A stretch of DNA of 64,000 nucleotides, taken from assembly GCA_023678885.1 (NCBI GenBank), contig CM043005.1:8546314-8610313 (forward strand), in the 5' to 3' direction. The notes under the pieces were generated by a model. The model searched no databases. It saw only the letters and a program-made list of their open reading frames with translations, and had not been told where the DNA came from. Shown piece by piece: positions 12,311-24,696 of this stretch. The translations under genes and the position numbers were made by a program. This DNA is from Pogostemon cablin. Its lineage: Eukaryota > Streptophyta > Magnoliopsida > Lamiales > Lamiaceae. Position 1 is the stretch's first letter, and each line of letters begins with the position of its first letter.

Positions 12311-14774
12311 CTGCAACAGCCATGAATTCCATTTAGCAGTTAACACAAACTAACCAACTAAATAGGTACAAAGATATTAGATATGCTGTAAAATCTCTCT
12401 CTTCGCCACAAAGTTGTTTTTTTTATAGTAGTGTCAATAAAAAACCATCTTGGATTTGGAATTGGTGATATTTCTCCAGAAACAATATCAAGAAAATTGG
12501 TGATAGAGCAGATGGTAATTTCAGAAAAAAATTCAAAAAACAAATAGAAGAATTCACATTGTGCATAAACACTGAACAATGAAGAAACTGAAGGCATGAG
12601 GGTAAACAAAACCAAAACAATTTATTCTCTACTACTTCAAGAATATTTAATATTAAGACTGATATTGGAGTGCATACATTTATCCACTGTAACCTTCACA
12701 CAAGAAGTTAAGCAATCTACATATTACTTATAATTGTTTGAAATATCATTACTTTCATGGTAAGTTTATTAAACTGAATCAGTTAACATTCATGGTTAGT
12801 TTATTAAACTGAATATCATTACTTTGCAAGCATATAACAGTAAAAAAACACAACTAAAGCCCTCTAATGCTTCTAGGACTTCACAAAACACTATAGATGC
12901 CAGTAAGTGTTCCTCTTTATGATTCTTACAACTTCATTAATGATTTAAATACAGACCCCATAAAAATTCTCTTGGAAAAATAAAAGGAAGAGGACTAAAT
13001 TTGTTTGAAAATTTTGCTCAAATATAAGATTAAAGAATGATCAAGATAGTTTAAGAAGAGTTTTATTGGACACCCACTGTAAGATGTTTAGGTCGCAACA
13101 AAAGGGTCCCAGGCAATAGAGGACCTGGGTGCACGATCAAAAAGTAACCAAAAGATGTTCATGTCATACATTTATGGTCATATATATCAATTGATTCAAT
13201 CTACCCTAAATTAGTTCTACAATGTATGATGCTAGGTTACAAAAGAAATCATTGATTGAAAAGATTAAGATACATTATCATAAGAAAATCAAACATACAA
13301 GAAATCGTAAGCTTAAAATCATGATTTGGGAGTGGGAGAACACAGTAAGGAGGCAAGCCTAAGGCGGCTGACACAATGCAAAGGAGGTGTACGCAACTGT
13401 AACTTCGCACACCTCTTGCTCGTAGCACTGACATCAGCACCCTATATGCCCCACACTTTTAATAACAATGGGTCCATCACAATCACATGAAAAAAATGTT
13501 GCGCCCCACGAACTCCAGTCATCAGTTGCATATAATAAACAAAATATCCAGGAATCAACAATGGATATAATTAATATAAGACAACATATCAATGCATCAT
13601 TAGTCAATGTCAACATCAATCACACTTGGATGGAACAAACAAAAGAATATGGCATTTAAATAAATTAAATATTAAAAAATAATAAACATGCATGGATACA
13701 TTAGTTAAAGTAAAGAAACTAACCGCATATGGCATTTTTCTAGTTTTCTAGATATTTTAAATGCCATTTCTACATATATCCAGTCTAATATATAAGATCT
13801 GTTTCTTCTTAGCTAATATGTACAAGAATGCAGTACCTATTGGAGTACTTAAAATGCTTTGAGTATTTCATCTTAAGCAACAATAGATTATATACACCTG
13901 GCATCTCATATTGGAGCCACTAGACTCATTAATCTCACTTCATCAAAGACACTGTAGAGTTATATGATTAAAAAAGTTAACTTTTATCACTACACCATGA
14001 ATCTATATCACACACCATAAATCTCCTGTACGTAAGCCGTTATCAAGCACCATCTTTAAAATTGAGCATTATGACTCAATTTAAACCCAAAATTTCTATC
14101 CATTTGATCATGTACTTATCCATGCATTGTTTTCTCTAAGACATCAACTTTAGCTAATCCTTTTCATCCGTCAATTTCAATCAAAACTGCTAATCCACAG
14201 AGAAACAAGAAATTATAAGGAAAAACATAATCTGAACACCCAGAATAACAGTCCCAACAATCTTATCACCAAAATAACTACATGCTAGAGCTTTTTAAAT
14301 AGGAGTAACAAAATATGCACATGTGCCCGACTGGAAACCAAAACTAAAAGAAATCATGGGAATTAAAAATTTAAATAAATTTAATGATCCAATTTACCAA
14401 AAATAAAAAATAAAATACCACAGATAAACGATTTTAGAATTAAAAAGAAGAGCCCAACAACGAATGACTTATGGAAATAAACGGTTAATTCTCAAAATAA
14501 TTCAATCACAAGTTAAAACATCCAATCTGCACCCCTTGCTCGTATCCATATAACTGAGCCACATGCAGATCATCAATCCAAACAATCAAAGACAACATTT
14601 CACAAGGAAAAACATTGAGAAGAAGATTCATATGCCCCCACCCAATTCCTCAACTCAAAGCCCTAGCTCAAGAAATGAATTTTCACATTGAAAAATCAAA
14701 CGGAAATGCTATGCCGCTTATCCCTAGCCACCTGCATCGATCACAAAAAGACGCAAAGATTTGGCGGGCCTCAC
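12311..14774 (-). other. 5'-UTR intron of UBA copy 1 with upstream non-coding exon
   Basis: On the minus strand a donor (GAG|GTGAGG) lies at 14774 and an acceptor (CTGTTGCAG|CAATTAG) at 12311, only 23 bases before the ATG. The same two sites occur at equivalent places in copy 2, so both are likely used. The first exon would run from about 14930 to 14775 and contains a GA-rich tract (14911-14930), common in plant leaders. Apparent frames inside, such as 14615-14911 on the plus strand, have no support. The intron is 2464 bp. Confidence 0.65.
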
Positions 14775-15831
14775 CTCAAACGATTCGATCGGTGGTGACA
14801 CCGTACAGTGCCTATTCAATTCGTAAATGGAGAATCCGATTCGGTTCTAGAGAGAGAAAACAGATAGAGACAGACGGAGAAATAGTAGAATTGCCCAAAA
14901 TATTATATTGAGAGAGAGAGAGAAGAGGGATAGGCAACGCGAGGCTGAAAAATGAAATAGACACGACCCGGGATTAGGGTTTGTTTTCCCCCTTTCTTAC
15001 TTTTTTTTATTTTAGTTAATGCAGTGTGTAATAATTTTTTTTTTCTTTTTCCGAAAGTGGTGATAGTATAAATAAATGTCTCGATTATGTTATTGAAATA
15101 GCATTAGCGGTAATAATTTTAAGCTTGATGATCAATTATCTCTTTGTTGCATATATAAAAGCATAAGATGTCATAAATAGATTAGAAAATGGATCTTGAG
15201 TTTTTTATAATTATTATTAATTAGAAAATCTTGAGATAAGACAATGAGATTTAATGTATATTTCAAAATTATTAGTGTTTTGGGAATTGATTACAATTTT
15301 TTAATGAGATTGTGAGCATCATCTTTTTAATATTAGTATTAAATAAAAAACGATTCGTACACTCAATTACTTAGTTTCACTTTTAAAAAAAAAGACTTTT
15401 TACAGGATTTGTCACGTATCCCATTAATAATTTTGATGAAATAAGTACTTAGTTTCACTTTTTTTAAAAACTTTTTCAGGATTTGTAATATATCCCATAA
15501 ATTATTTTGATGAAATAAGACATTTCATTAGGACACTTGTAAAGATTAGTCAAATATTTTTTTAATTTTATAAATTAACATTATATTCAAGACCTAATTT
15601 GTGTGGTTATTTCTTAGTTTTCATTTAGCAAAATCAAAAAACACATCATAATTATCAAGAGAGAGAAACCAAAAACAGAAAACAAAAGAAGGTAAAACCA
15701 ATGGAATATGGCTGCTTTTTACCAGTAAAGAGAATTAACAACATACAAGGGTGAAAAGCAAGACAAGAAGACGATATGCAATCACATTTCTGGTCTTATG
15801 TTTTTCATTCTTTTATTCTTCAGCTGTGAAA

Positions 15832-17778
15832 TTACAGAGTAGGGGAGGAAACAAACTGTCTGGGTACACTGAAAATGTCCCTCTCTTCGAACGGCGACGA
15901 CCATTCAAAAGACGCGCCGCCAGTCGGTTCCAGAGACGCTACCCCGTCCTGTAACCCTTGATTTGATGCGACATTCCCACTTGATAGCACCGGCCCCATT
16001 GCAGATCTCACGCCCCCACCATAACCAAATGATTCATATGAACGCATGTTGTTTTGCAAAGAATGATTTCCCCCATTCCACGACATACTGGGTCTTGATG
16101 GACCACGATTCAAACTCCAATCTACGTTGGTGTAATCTAGCTGTGACATCGAGCTACCGACATTCCAATCCACTGGAGGTGCAGAACCAGACGAGCTATT
16201 GGCACCCAGCCCAGAGAAGAGACCAAGTGAGGAAGCAGCTGAAAGAGTCGGTGATGCACCTCCTCTGCTCCATATACTATTTCCTCGGATAGTCCCTTGG
16301 GAATCCATAGAGCTACTGTTTGGAAAATACTGTGACTGCGATTGGTAATTGAATTGGTTGTACAACATATTCGAACTAACACCACCAGGACTAGGGCTTC
16401 TCGTGATGGCAACAGAAGGCACTGTTCCATTAGGCTTCCCTATGTCGGCATTGTTGGAGTACCAACCCATAGCCGTCCCAGGTGGGGACGAGCTAACACT
16501 TGAACTAGGAGCTTGCTTTGTATTGTTGGATTGGGAACGCTGCATAACAATGACGGGTTCCCTTACAGATCCAAGCTGCAAATTCTTCAACTCATTTCCA
16601 AAAGCTAGATACCGAGCTTCCACCTTAGACGAGGGCGGTGAAGCCTGAAAAGGGGAGCCTAATGAACCAGAAACAGGAGGATTAGATACTGAACCTTGAG
16701 ATCTCTTATCCGCAGGGACTGGAATTTGCTGTGCTTTTGCCCACTCCGACTTAGGTGGCAATTTCTTCATTGCCTGCATGCTTCTCGTCCCAGGATCAAA
16801 AGACGGACCTGCTGATGCTGGAACTTTGGTATAATTGAAATCTTTTTCATCCATTTTCTGTTGTATGATAGCAGATGATTTTGTGTGTACTCTAAATCCA
16901 TTCTGAGATATGGTAACTGGAAGCTTGCCATTGGCCACTGCGGGAGGATCACCAGTTTCTTCAGGCTTGGGAGGGATTGCAGGAGGCTCCTGCTTCTGTG
17001 CCTTTAACATCTCTTCAGCCTTCATAATATCACCCTCACAGGCAACTATAGCTCTTTCAACCTCCTGCCTGGAGGCTTTATACCTCATCTCCATGTCAGT
17101 AATCTCAGCAAGCTCTTTTGATATGTCTATTTTTAAAGTCCCCTCACCATCCACATTTTGTTCAGCACGTTTATCTTCTTCACCCCCTTCAAAAAGCCAC
17201 GATACAGATTCCTCTACTCTACCTTCATTCAGTATGAGAGCCATCATTGCCCGATCCTGAGAGAACCCCATGGAAACAAGCTGTTGAGCAAGTCCTTCTA
17301 GCCTCCTCGACATAAGGTAGCCACTGCATCGGTCATGCAGTTCCTGTGCTCGCCTCTCCTTTTGTCGTTGATGTTTCCTCTCATTCTTCTGCCGTATTTT
17401 TTCTCTTTTGTCATTGTCAGCTCCAGGTACTGATTCAAGACGGTGTGGGGGTTGGGTTGCTTTTTCTTTTTGGTCTTCTGACTCACCAGACCAGCTGCCG
17501 TTATTGGAAACTGAGTCATACTCGATGCTACCCCCAAATGCATTCCCATTCTGATCATCTGTATCGTCTATGTTGCGAAAACGAGCATTGATCTGAAGTG
17601 CACTGGCAGAAGGCACGGATTGTGTCTCAATTGTAAGAAATGTTCCCGAAACAGGATTATAACCACTTGCCTGGATCCCACTGCTAGGGTTGACGTGTCC
17701 TGCAGGTTTTAAAGAACTCTTTGGGGGTTCCTTGACAGCCTTTTTGTCTTTGGATTTAGATCTGGATGCAGGAGACAT
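15832..17778 (-). CDS. UBA-domain protein, tandem copy 2
   Basis: A 648-codon intact frame, the paralogue of 10344-12287. The UBA domain (residues ~157-198, with LAQQLVSMGFSQ) and the second UBA-like helix bundle (~218-262) are both intact, and the C-terminal tail ends in the same PRQFVSSPTL. Differences from copy 1 are scattered substitutions, mainly in the low-complexity C-terminal half (for example one extra Asn in the WYSNNAD segment), a pattern consistent with both copies being under protein-level constraint. The start is again the ATG just after the 5'-UTR intron acceptor. Function beyond ubiquitin binding is not evident from sequence. Confidence 0.9.
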   Translation of the reverse strand: MSPASRSKSKDKKAVKEPPKSSLKPAGHVNPSSGIQASGYNPVSGTFLTIETQSVPSASALQINARFRNIDDTDDQNGNAFGGSIEYDSVSNNGSWSGESEDQKEKATQPPHRLESVPGADNDKREKIRQKNERKHQRQKERRAQELHDRCSGYLMSRRLEGLAQQLVSMGFSQDRAMMALILNEGRVEESVSWLFEGGEEDKRAEQNVDGEGTLKIDISKELAEITDMEMRYKASRQEVERAIVACEGDIMKAEEMLKAQKQEPPAIPPKPEETGDPPAVANGKLPVTISQNGFRVHTKSSAIIQQKMDEKDFNYTKVPASAGPSFDPGTRSMQAMKKLPPKSEWAKAQQIPVPADKRSQGSVSNPPVSGSLGSPFQASPPSSKVEARYLAFGNELKNLQLGSVREPVIVMQRSQSNNTKQAPSSSVSSSPPGTAMGWYSNNADIGKPNGTVPSVAITRSPSPGGVSSNMLYNQFNYQSQSQYFPNSSSMDSQGTIRGNSIWSRGGASPTLSAASSLGLFSGLGANSSSGSAPPVDWNVGSSMSQLDYTNVDWSLNRGPSRPSMSWNGGNHSLQNNMRSYESFGYGGGVRSAMGPVLSSGNVASNQGLQDGVASLEPTGGASFEWSSPFEERDIFSVPRQFVSSPTL

Positions 17779-17801
17779 GGCTCAATTTCAAGTTCTAATT
17801 G

Positions 17802-20266
17802 CTGCAACAGCCATGAATTCCATTTAGCTATTAACACAAACTGACCAACTAAATAAGTGCAGATATTAGATATTCTGTAAATCTCTCTTCCCCACAAAGG
17901 CTTTGGTTTTCTTTAAGAGTGTCAATAAATAACCATCTTGGAGTTGGAATTGGTAATATTTCTCCAGAACAGACATCAAGAAAATTTAAGAAAATTGGTG
18001 ACAGTGCTAAGCAAAATTTCAAAACAAATTCCACAAAATGAATAAAAGAATCTACATCAAGCATAAACACAAATCAATGTAGAGACCGAAGGCATGAGTG
18101 TAAACAAAACCAAAACAATGTAGACCGAAGGCATGTGTAAACAAAACCAAAACACTGATATTGCAGTATCTAAGATCCCCAAGTAACATCTACAAAATAA
18201 AACAAATTAACCAATCTATACATTTCTTATCATTGTGTGAAATATCATCATTGAATTTGTACCACAAAGCAGAAGCAATCAACACAAGTTAACTTTCATG
18301 GTAAGCTAATGAAACTAAATAAATTACTCTTTTGGAATATTATGGGGTACATCCGTTACACTTGTGCACCGTAGTAAGTACTTAATAATCCAAGGGTGTA
18401 TGTTAATACCCTAATCTAATGGATCAGATTAACACCAGGTGCACGGTGCACCATTGTAAAACTCTTAACTACAACTACAATGGTAAATTTATTTAACTGA
18501 ATAGCACTACTTGTAAGCATATAAAAACTGTCATCTAGTAAGAATATAAAGCAAGATACTAAAATTTATTTGACAAATTTAAGTTTATAAAATGAACAAC
18601 ATTTAAGTATGAGTCATATTGGACACCCACAAGGCAACAAAAGGGTCCCTGGCAATAGAAGCCAGAGGTGCATGATCAAAAAGTAACTAAAACATGCTCT
18701 TCATATGTTTATAGTGATATATTATCAATCGATTCAATCCACCCTATATTATTGGTTGAACAATGATAATATTTACTTAAAAAATAAATATTTGATTAAA
18801 AGATATAATATATATAAATATTAAAAAAATTAATCATGTAAGAAATCATAAACTTAAAATCATGCTTTGGGTGTGGGAGAACACTGATGATCAGGAGGCA
18901 CACCAAAGGGGGTTGACACAAGGCATAGGAGGTCCACGCATCTGTAACATCGCACACCACTGGCTCATATCCCTGACTTCAGCACCCTTTCTGTCCCACA
19001 CCTATAAGGCCATAACAACTATGGATCCTTAAAGAATAATTGGGTCCCACGACATCTAATCATCGTAGCATATTAGAAACAAAATAGGGTTTTTATAAAT
19101 GTATCATTACTAAATGACAACACCAATCACAATTGGATGGAACAAGCATGGATACGTTGGATAAAGTAAGAGAAACTAAATATAAATGGTTTTTTTTTAG
19201 TTTTCTTATTATTTTAAATACCATTTCTACATTCCTTCCATAGGGAGTTCAACATATTTTTCAAGGCTAATATATCCTATTGATGAAAGATCATTTTCTA
19301 GTAACCTAGTGCATTCAAGAACGCAAGACCTATTCCTTAAAATTACTTCATGTTATTTTCATCTTACGTAACAATGACCATATACACCTGACATAATCAT
19401 CTCAGATCGGAGCCATTAGGCTTATTAATCTCATTGCATCAGAGACTTTATAATGACAAAATCATTGTATATAACAAAAACATAATTTTAGTTGTTATCA
19501 TGCACCATAAATCTCCATACCTTAGCAGTTATCAGGCACCATCTTTAAAATAAAGTATCATGACTCAATTTAGTCCCAAATTCCTATTTATCTGATCACG
19601 TTCTAAACCGTGCATTGTTTTCTCTTAGACATCAACTTTAAGTTATCCTTTCAAATTAATCCATTACAGTCTTAACTGATAATCCACAGACTCGCAAGAT
19701 ATTCTTAAAAAAAACATATTAATTTGAACACCCAGAATAATAGTCCCAAATTTCTCAATACCAAAATACCTAACATGCACAAATCAATCCAATTATACTA
19801 GACCATTTTAAATAACAAAGCATCTACATATGCAAAAATAAAAAAATCTCTGATTGCAAACCACACTAAAAGAAATAACGGGAATTACGTATTTAATTAA
19901 ATTTAATAATCCAATTTAACCTAAAATACCCTTTATTAGAATGAAAAACAAGAGCCGAATAACGAATGATTTACGGGCATAAAACATTAATTCACAAAAC
20001 AATTCAATCACAAGTAGACAAATCAAATCCGCACTCCTTACTTGTACCCATAAACCTGAAACCGCATGCAGATCAATCAACCGAAATAATCCATGACAAC
20101 ATTTCTCAAGGAAATACAAAGAGAAGAAGAATCAAATGCCCCCACCCAATACCTCCATTCAAAGCCCTAGCTCTAGACATTGAAAAATGAAACGGAAATG
20201 CTATGCCGGCCAACCCTAACCTCCTGAATCGATCAAGAAAAGATACAAGGATTTGGAGGGCCTCAC
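17802..20266 (-). other. 5'-UTR intron of UBA copy 2 with upstream non-coding exon
   Basis: Donor GAG|GTGAGG at 20266 and acceptor TTGCAG|CAATTAG at 17802 on the minus strand mirror copy 1 exactly, giving a 2465-bp intron. The first exon probably extends from ~20430 (GA-rich tract at 20413-20430) to 20267. It contains a segment near 18350-18460 with GTGCACC inverted words that is absent from the other intron and looks like a small insertion. Confidence 0.65.
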
Positions 20267-20545
20267 CTCAAACGGATCGATCGATGGAGACACCGAAACA
20301 CTGTCAATTCAATTCGTTAGCGCTCGAAGATGGAGAATCTGATTTGGTTTCAGAGAGAGAAAGATAGAGACAGACGGAGAAATAGTTGAATCTGCCTAAA
20401 AAATTATATGTATAGAGAGAGAGAAGAGGGATAGGCAACGCGAGGCTGAAAAAAGAAACTACAGAACAGAACCAACCCGAAATTAGGTTTTTTTTGCCCT
20501 TTTACTTTTTAATTTTTGTGAATGCAGTGTGCGTAATAATTTAAA

Positions 20546-21053
20546 ATTTAACGTATATAAATAAATGCGATATGATAAATATTTTATCTTAGTAATGATT
20601 CTAGATGAAATATATTTTTAATTTCTAAAATTAATATTAAGTGTCTTGAATGATTTAAATTTAATAAATAAAGCAATTCTTTAAGAAAAAGTAGGATTGT
20701 CCTTCCAAATAATAATTTAAGAATTATTTCTATAGAATAATACAATTTATTCTAAAAAAATTTAATTATTTTAACATAGTGGTTCAATTAATTTCAAATT
20801 CTAAAAATTAATTTAATTATTTTATACCAAGAAATAACGATTTTTATATCAATGTCCGATAGATCGGAGATGGTACTTTTCTTTTATAATTTCAAATAAT
20901 AATTTAATTATTTTATTCCATTAATTCTAATGAATAATTTAATTATTATAAAAAAAAAAAAACACCCCTTTCTTCCTCTATCTAAATGGCGAGCTGTCGT
21001 TGCCATCTCCTTCACTGCTCCATCATAGTCCCACCATTCCTTGGAAAGATATA
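20546..21053. other. AT-rich spacer
   Basis: Mostly A/T with repeated AATTTAATTATT words (20750-20945). A short GC-richer frame starts at the ATG of 20986 (MASCRCHLLHC) but is cut after ~22 codons by the MITE that begins at 21054, so it may be a gene piece broken by that insertion. Confidence 0.4.
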
Positions 21054-21605
21054 CTCCCTCCATCCGCTTTCAAGGATTTCATTTCTATCTAATAAATTGA
21101 AATTCTTGAAAGCGGACGGAGTGAGTACATTTTATTATTTTGGGCATTCACATCAAAGATATACATTTTTTTTAAACACATGAGACCTATACACATCACT
21201 AATACTCCCTCGTCCCATAATACCTTTCATATTTTCCTCATTTATTTGTCCCACAAAATATTTCACACCCCAAAAAAGAAACTTTAATTTATCTAACAAC
21301 CTCAAAAGTTTCTTTAATTTCAAATTTACACTCATTTTTCACACACATATCATTACTTTATTCTTTTTATTACCTAAAAATACTACAATAATCTCCAAAG
21401 TCAATAAAATTGGTCAAAATGTGCAATTTTTCTTAAACAACGTGAAACAGTAAATGTGAAAAAGTATTATAGGACGGATGGAGTACATTTAATATATGAG
21501 ACTCACACACTCTACTAATACAACTATCTACTACACATTAAATAATAATACTCCTTAATCCACGTACAAAAAACAAATGTATACGTTTGTGGCGAACGGA
21601 GGGAG
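21054..21605. mobile_element. Stowaway-like MITE (outer of a nested pair)
   Basis: Flanked by TA at both ends, with CTCCCTCC at the left and GGAGGGAG at the right, the Tc1/mariner Stowaway signature. The left ~70 bases also form a palindrome of their own (GCTTTCAAG...CTTGAAAGC). A second complete MITE lies inside. Non-coding; transposition would need a transposase from elsewhere. Confidence 0.8.
21205..21483. mobile_element. Stowaway-like MITE (inner)
   Basis: TA|CTCCCTCGTCCCATAATACC at the left and its imperfect inverted complement (GTATTATAGGACGGATGGAG|TA) at the right, 279 bp, sitting inside the 21054-21605 MITE. The insertion is therefore younger than its host. Confidence 0.85.
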
Positions 21606-23895
21606 TATTAAACCATACAAAAATCGAACAACCTGAAGCATTCGTACCAAATTCCATATGCAAAGTTACATTACAAAATCAAATATATATTTTCTCTCCC
21701 TCAAATATTGACGGGAACTATCCACTTTCCAAAAGATAGAGCTCATCCTTCCTAAAGAAAAAGTCGAGCCTAGTCATGCCGTCAACCACCGCAAATCTCC
21801 AAACCAACAACACTGGTCAGATTCATTGTCTGCCTATCAAGATTCACCGCTACCAATTACACCACCATCACGCACTAGCAGCCGAGCCCAGTCACCCTTC
21901 TCTGTGCCACGAGATCGTGAGGGGTCAATCCTATAAATAGGTCCGATCTCGTAGAAGTCGTTGTCTTTACGAAATATTAATAATATAAATTTTTGGCAAA
22001 ATCTTGCTTGCACCCAAATGCACGGATCTAGTTCCGTACATCCAAATCAATTTTGTAGTACCTTTTTATAGTATTGAATGATATACAATCATTTAGTATA
22101 AGATTTTCTGTTCATGCAAAGCTTTAACTTGAAATGAAATTTCTATTGGTGGATGGTGGGTTCTGACCTCCCCGAATTAATCAGTATATGTATGTGATCA
22201 ACAACTGTGAAGTCAATCCATACAGAGCATAAAGATCTGACTTGAAATTGGGTTCGTGTAGTGGATGGTGAATTCTAACCTCTTCCAATTAGTCGATTTA
22301 TAGATTATATTGCATTCATCATAGACAATATTTATTTTAATTAATAAAAAAATCATCTTTTTAAATAGCATTAAACTGAAATTAAACTTACAGCTATCAT
22401 TTTCATAGACTAAATATCACATTTTAAAAATGATATTACCACTTCTCCTCCGTATCACAATATTCCTAGAAACGGTTTCATATACAAACAAGTTAATGCT
22501 TAATCGGGCCGTGGGAAGCTTGGTTCCATGAGTAACTCTTCTCATCTTCCTCTCTTTGCTTCTCACATTTTCCCTTAAAACAAATACTAGCGATAATGAT
22601 CTGGTTTATGGCTATGCATTCTTATGCATTATAATTATATTACAAGGATGGCTACAGAACTACACGATTGGATGATTTCCCACTGCACACCCGAATTAAA
22701 AACTGTTACGGAAATTAAGGTGAATGGAAAGTCACTTTAAAATGGTGTTTATTGTATTAAAGTGTGTTTATGAGAAGGTGTGACCAAAGAGTATGATTAA
22801 TACATATTTTGTGTCCTTTTATTAAAAGGTATGCTTTTGAATTTAAAATCAAAACTAATGGTGGTATAACTTCACTTAAAGACGTCTTGAAGTACTTGAA
22901 TGTCACTTTGATCATACATTCTAAAAACATTTCCGTACTTAGAGTCTTGGTCTCTAACATTTTTCTAAGTCGTCCTACTCCTCATAACATCTTATGATTT
23001 ATAGTGCTACTATCACAAGATGTGAGTCGTTGTAACTTGGAGATGATTGCCATCAAACCGTAAGCACCAGAGCGGGGCAATTCATCTTAAGGAGAAAGAG
23101 TGTAACTCTTGACTCGACTCAAATTCCATTCTTTTTATTCAAGATATTATACCGAAATTGAAATATACCCAACAAAAACAATATGCAATGCAAGCTGATG
23201 AAGATTGGGGAAAAACTGCTATGCTTGTGCCACTTTGTCTTTATGTAGTTTCACTTATCTAATTGGAACCGGAACGGTTCCGACTAGACAAATGTTTATC
23301 TCTGAGTCACCACATCTCTCTTCTGCTGCTACCTCATTTTTTTCAAATTATACTTTCGTTGTGAAAGCTTTGGAACTAATTCTGCAGCATCTGATAGGAA
23401 TTGTGAGACCACTCTTAAGTCTTAAATTCTCTTTTAAAAAGAAAAATTCAATCACAACTAGTTGAGAATCTTTACAAGGAAATTTCTTCCGAGTAAAGCT
23501 TTAGTTAGGGCAGATCACTTCGACTATCTGTTCATTTTTACTTTTATAATAGCGGTGATTAGGGGGCAAAAACTTAAAAAATAAAAAGAAACAAATAAAT
23601 TGATGAAAGAATTTGTAACATTAAAGCTGTTTTTGGTCATAGTATTTTGGGATAGTGATTCAGGCAGGCAAGTGAAAGTAATATTTTGATATATATTTTA
23701 AGTTATTTGGAGTATAATTTTTCTTCTTCTCTTATATGAAGATGATTCAAATGCAGATGCTTTTCATACTTAAAGGCCAAAATAAGAATCAAAATCAGGA
23801 ACAAGAACTACCTGCCCCAATTCAAATTCTGATGCCCCAATTTTATTGATACAAAGCTAATGTAAATCTGATGTGGAAGCATAGGGCGAAGTGAG
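21606..23895. other. intergenic, one short direct repeat
   Basis: No gene supported. Two ~110-bp segments at 22130 and 22240 repeat each other (CTTGAAAT, TGGATGGTG, TTCTAACCTC words). A hairpin-like GATCGTGAGG/AGATCGG region lies near 21912-21955. The part 23740-23890 is probably the cystatin 3' UTR. Confidence 0.4.
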
Positions 23896-24296
23896 TCAAG
23901 CATCGCCGACGTGCTTGAATTCCTGAACTTCCTTGAATTTCTCCCATGGCTTCACCCACACCTTAGCTTCGTACACTTTGTTACGCCCTCCATCAGCCGC
24001 CTCAACCGTTAGGTAGTACATCGTTCCCGCCACCACTTGCTGCTTCACATTCGTCACCTTTTTGAATTCCAACATTGCGTTCTGCAACAACCACATCAAC
24101 AGAGGCACATTACGATTTTCGTCATAAAAAATAAAAATTAGGGCACGATTGATTGATTAGAGATGAGCGAAATTGGGAATGAAGAGAGAGGAACCTGTTT
24201 GGTGTTGTGGTGATCGACGGCGAAACGAGCGAGATCGTTGATTTCAAGGCTGTTCTGCGATCCTTCGCAGTGGCGAATTCCACCGGTCGTCGCCAT
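23896..24296 (-). CDS. phytocystatin (cysteine protease inhibitor), two exons
   Basis: Small inhibitor of papain-family (C1A) proteases, acting in the cytosol or apoplast in seed turnover, senescence and defence. Exon 1 is 24296-24195 (34 codons) and exon 2 is 24081-23896, joined across a GT..AG intron of 113 bp in the position usual for plant cystatins; the product is 95 aa. All diagnostic elements are present: Gly-Gly at residues 5-6, the plant-specific helix motif LARFAVDHHN (22-31), the reactive-site loop QVVAG (49-53) and the second-loop Pro-Trp (79-80). There is no signal peptide, so it is a small group-type cytosolic form without the C-terminal legumain-inhibiting extension. The start is the only ATG preceding the Gly-Gly motif. 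Confidence 0.95.
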
Positions 24297-24380
24297 TTTG
24301 ATCGGAAAAAATAGCAGTATTTGAAAGGGGGTTAGAGCGGTATGGTTTGTTAATTGTGGGATAAGAGGAAGTAGTACTAG

Positions 24381-24388
24381 TATTTATA
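24381..24388 (-). promoter_or_regulatory. TATA box of the phytocystatin gene
   Basis: TATAAATA on the minus strand, about 85 bases upstream of the ATG and within a moderately GC-rich context, a sensible distance for a short plant leader. Confidence 0.6.
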
Positions 24389-24696
24389 GGTGGGGTGGGG
24401 GTATAGATGGAAGAATCGGATGTGGGTATCCAATGAAGTATCTACTCTTGTATTATTACGTTGTTAATTTATTTTAGGGAAAAAGGTTATACTCCGTACT
24501 TTATTAGGAAGATCAGTTACACTATTATTTTTAACATCCAAACCCTTTCAACTTTTTATATTGATCAAATTTATTCTTCATCTTTAGTTATTATAGCAAA
24601 TTGAATTTTATTAATTACAATAATAAACACCATTTTATAAGTGGGCAATGATCATAAATAAAAAATAAATTAACATACTCTCTCTCCTCCACGTAT

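Larger units (their letters stand above)
10211..15045 (-). repeat. tandem segmental duplication, unit 1
   Basis: From the 3' flank of the UBA gene through its 5'-UTR intron to just upstream of the first exon, this unit lines up with 15696-20545 as a direct repeat about 5.5 kb apart. Coding parts are closest; the intron carries many indels and local insertions. Copying included the putative promoter-proximal region, so both genes probably kept their own start region. Confidence 0.8.
15696..20545 (-). repeat. tandem segmental duplication, unit 2
   Basis: Partner of 10211-15045. The left edge begins at ACCAATGGAATATGGCTGC, the same words as at ~10213; the right edge fades after the AATGCAGTGTG words near 20525 (15020 in unit 1). 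About 650 bases of unrelated AT-rich sequence (15045-15695) separate the units. Confidence 0.8.

Noticed and set aside
18340..18465. Possible complete MITE with GTGCACC inverted words
   Set aside because: Inverted words are present but I could not define matching termini or a target duplication, so it is only mentioned within the intron entry.
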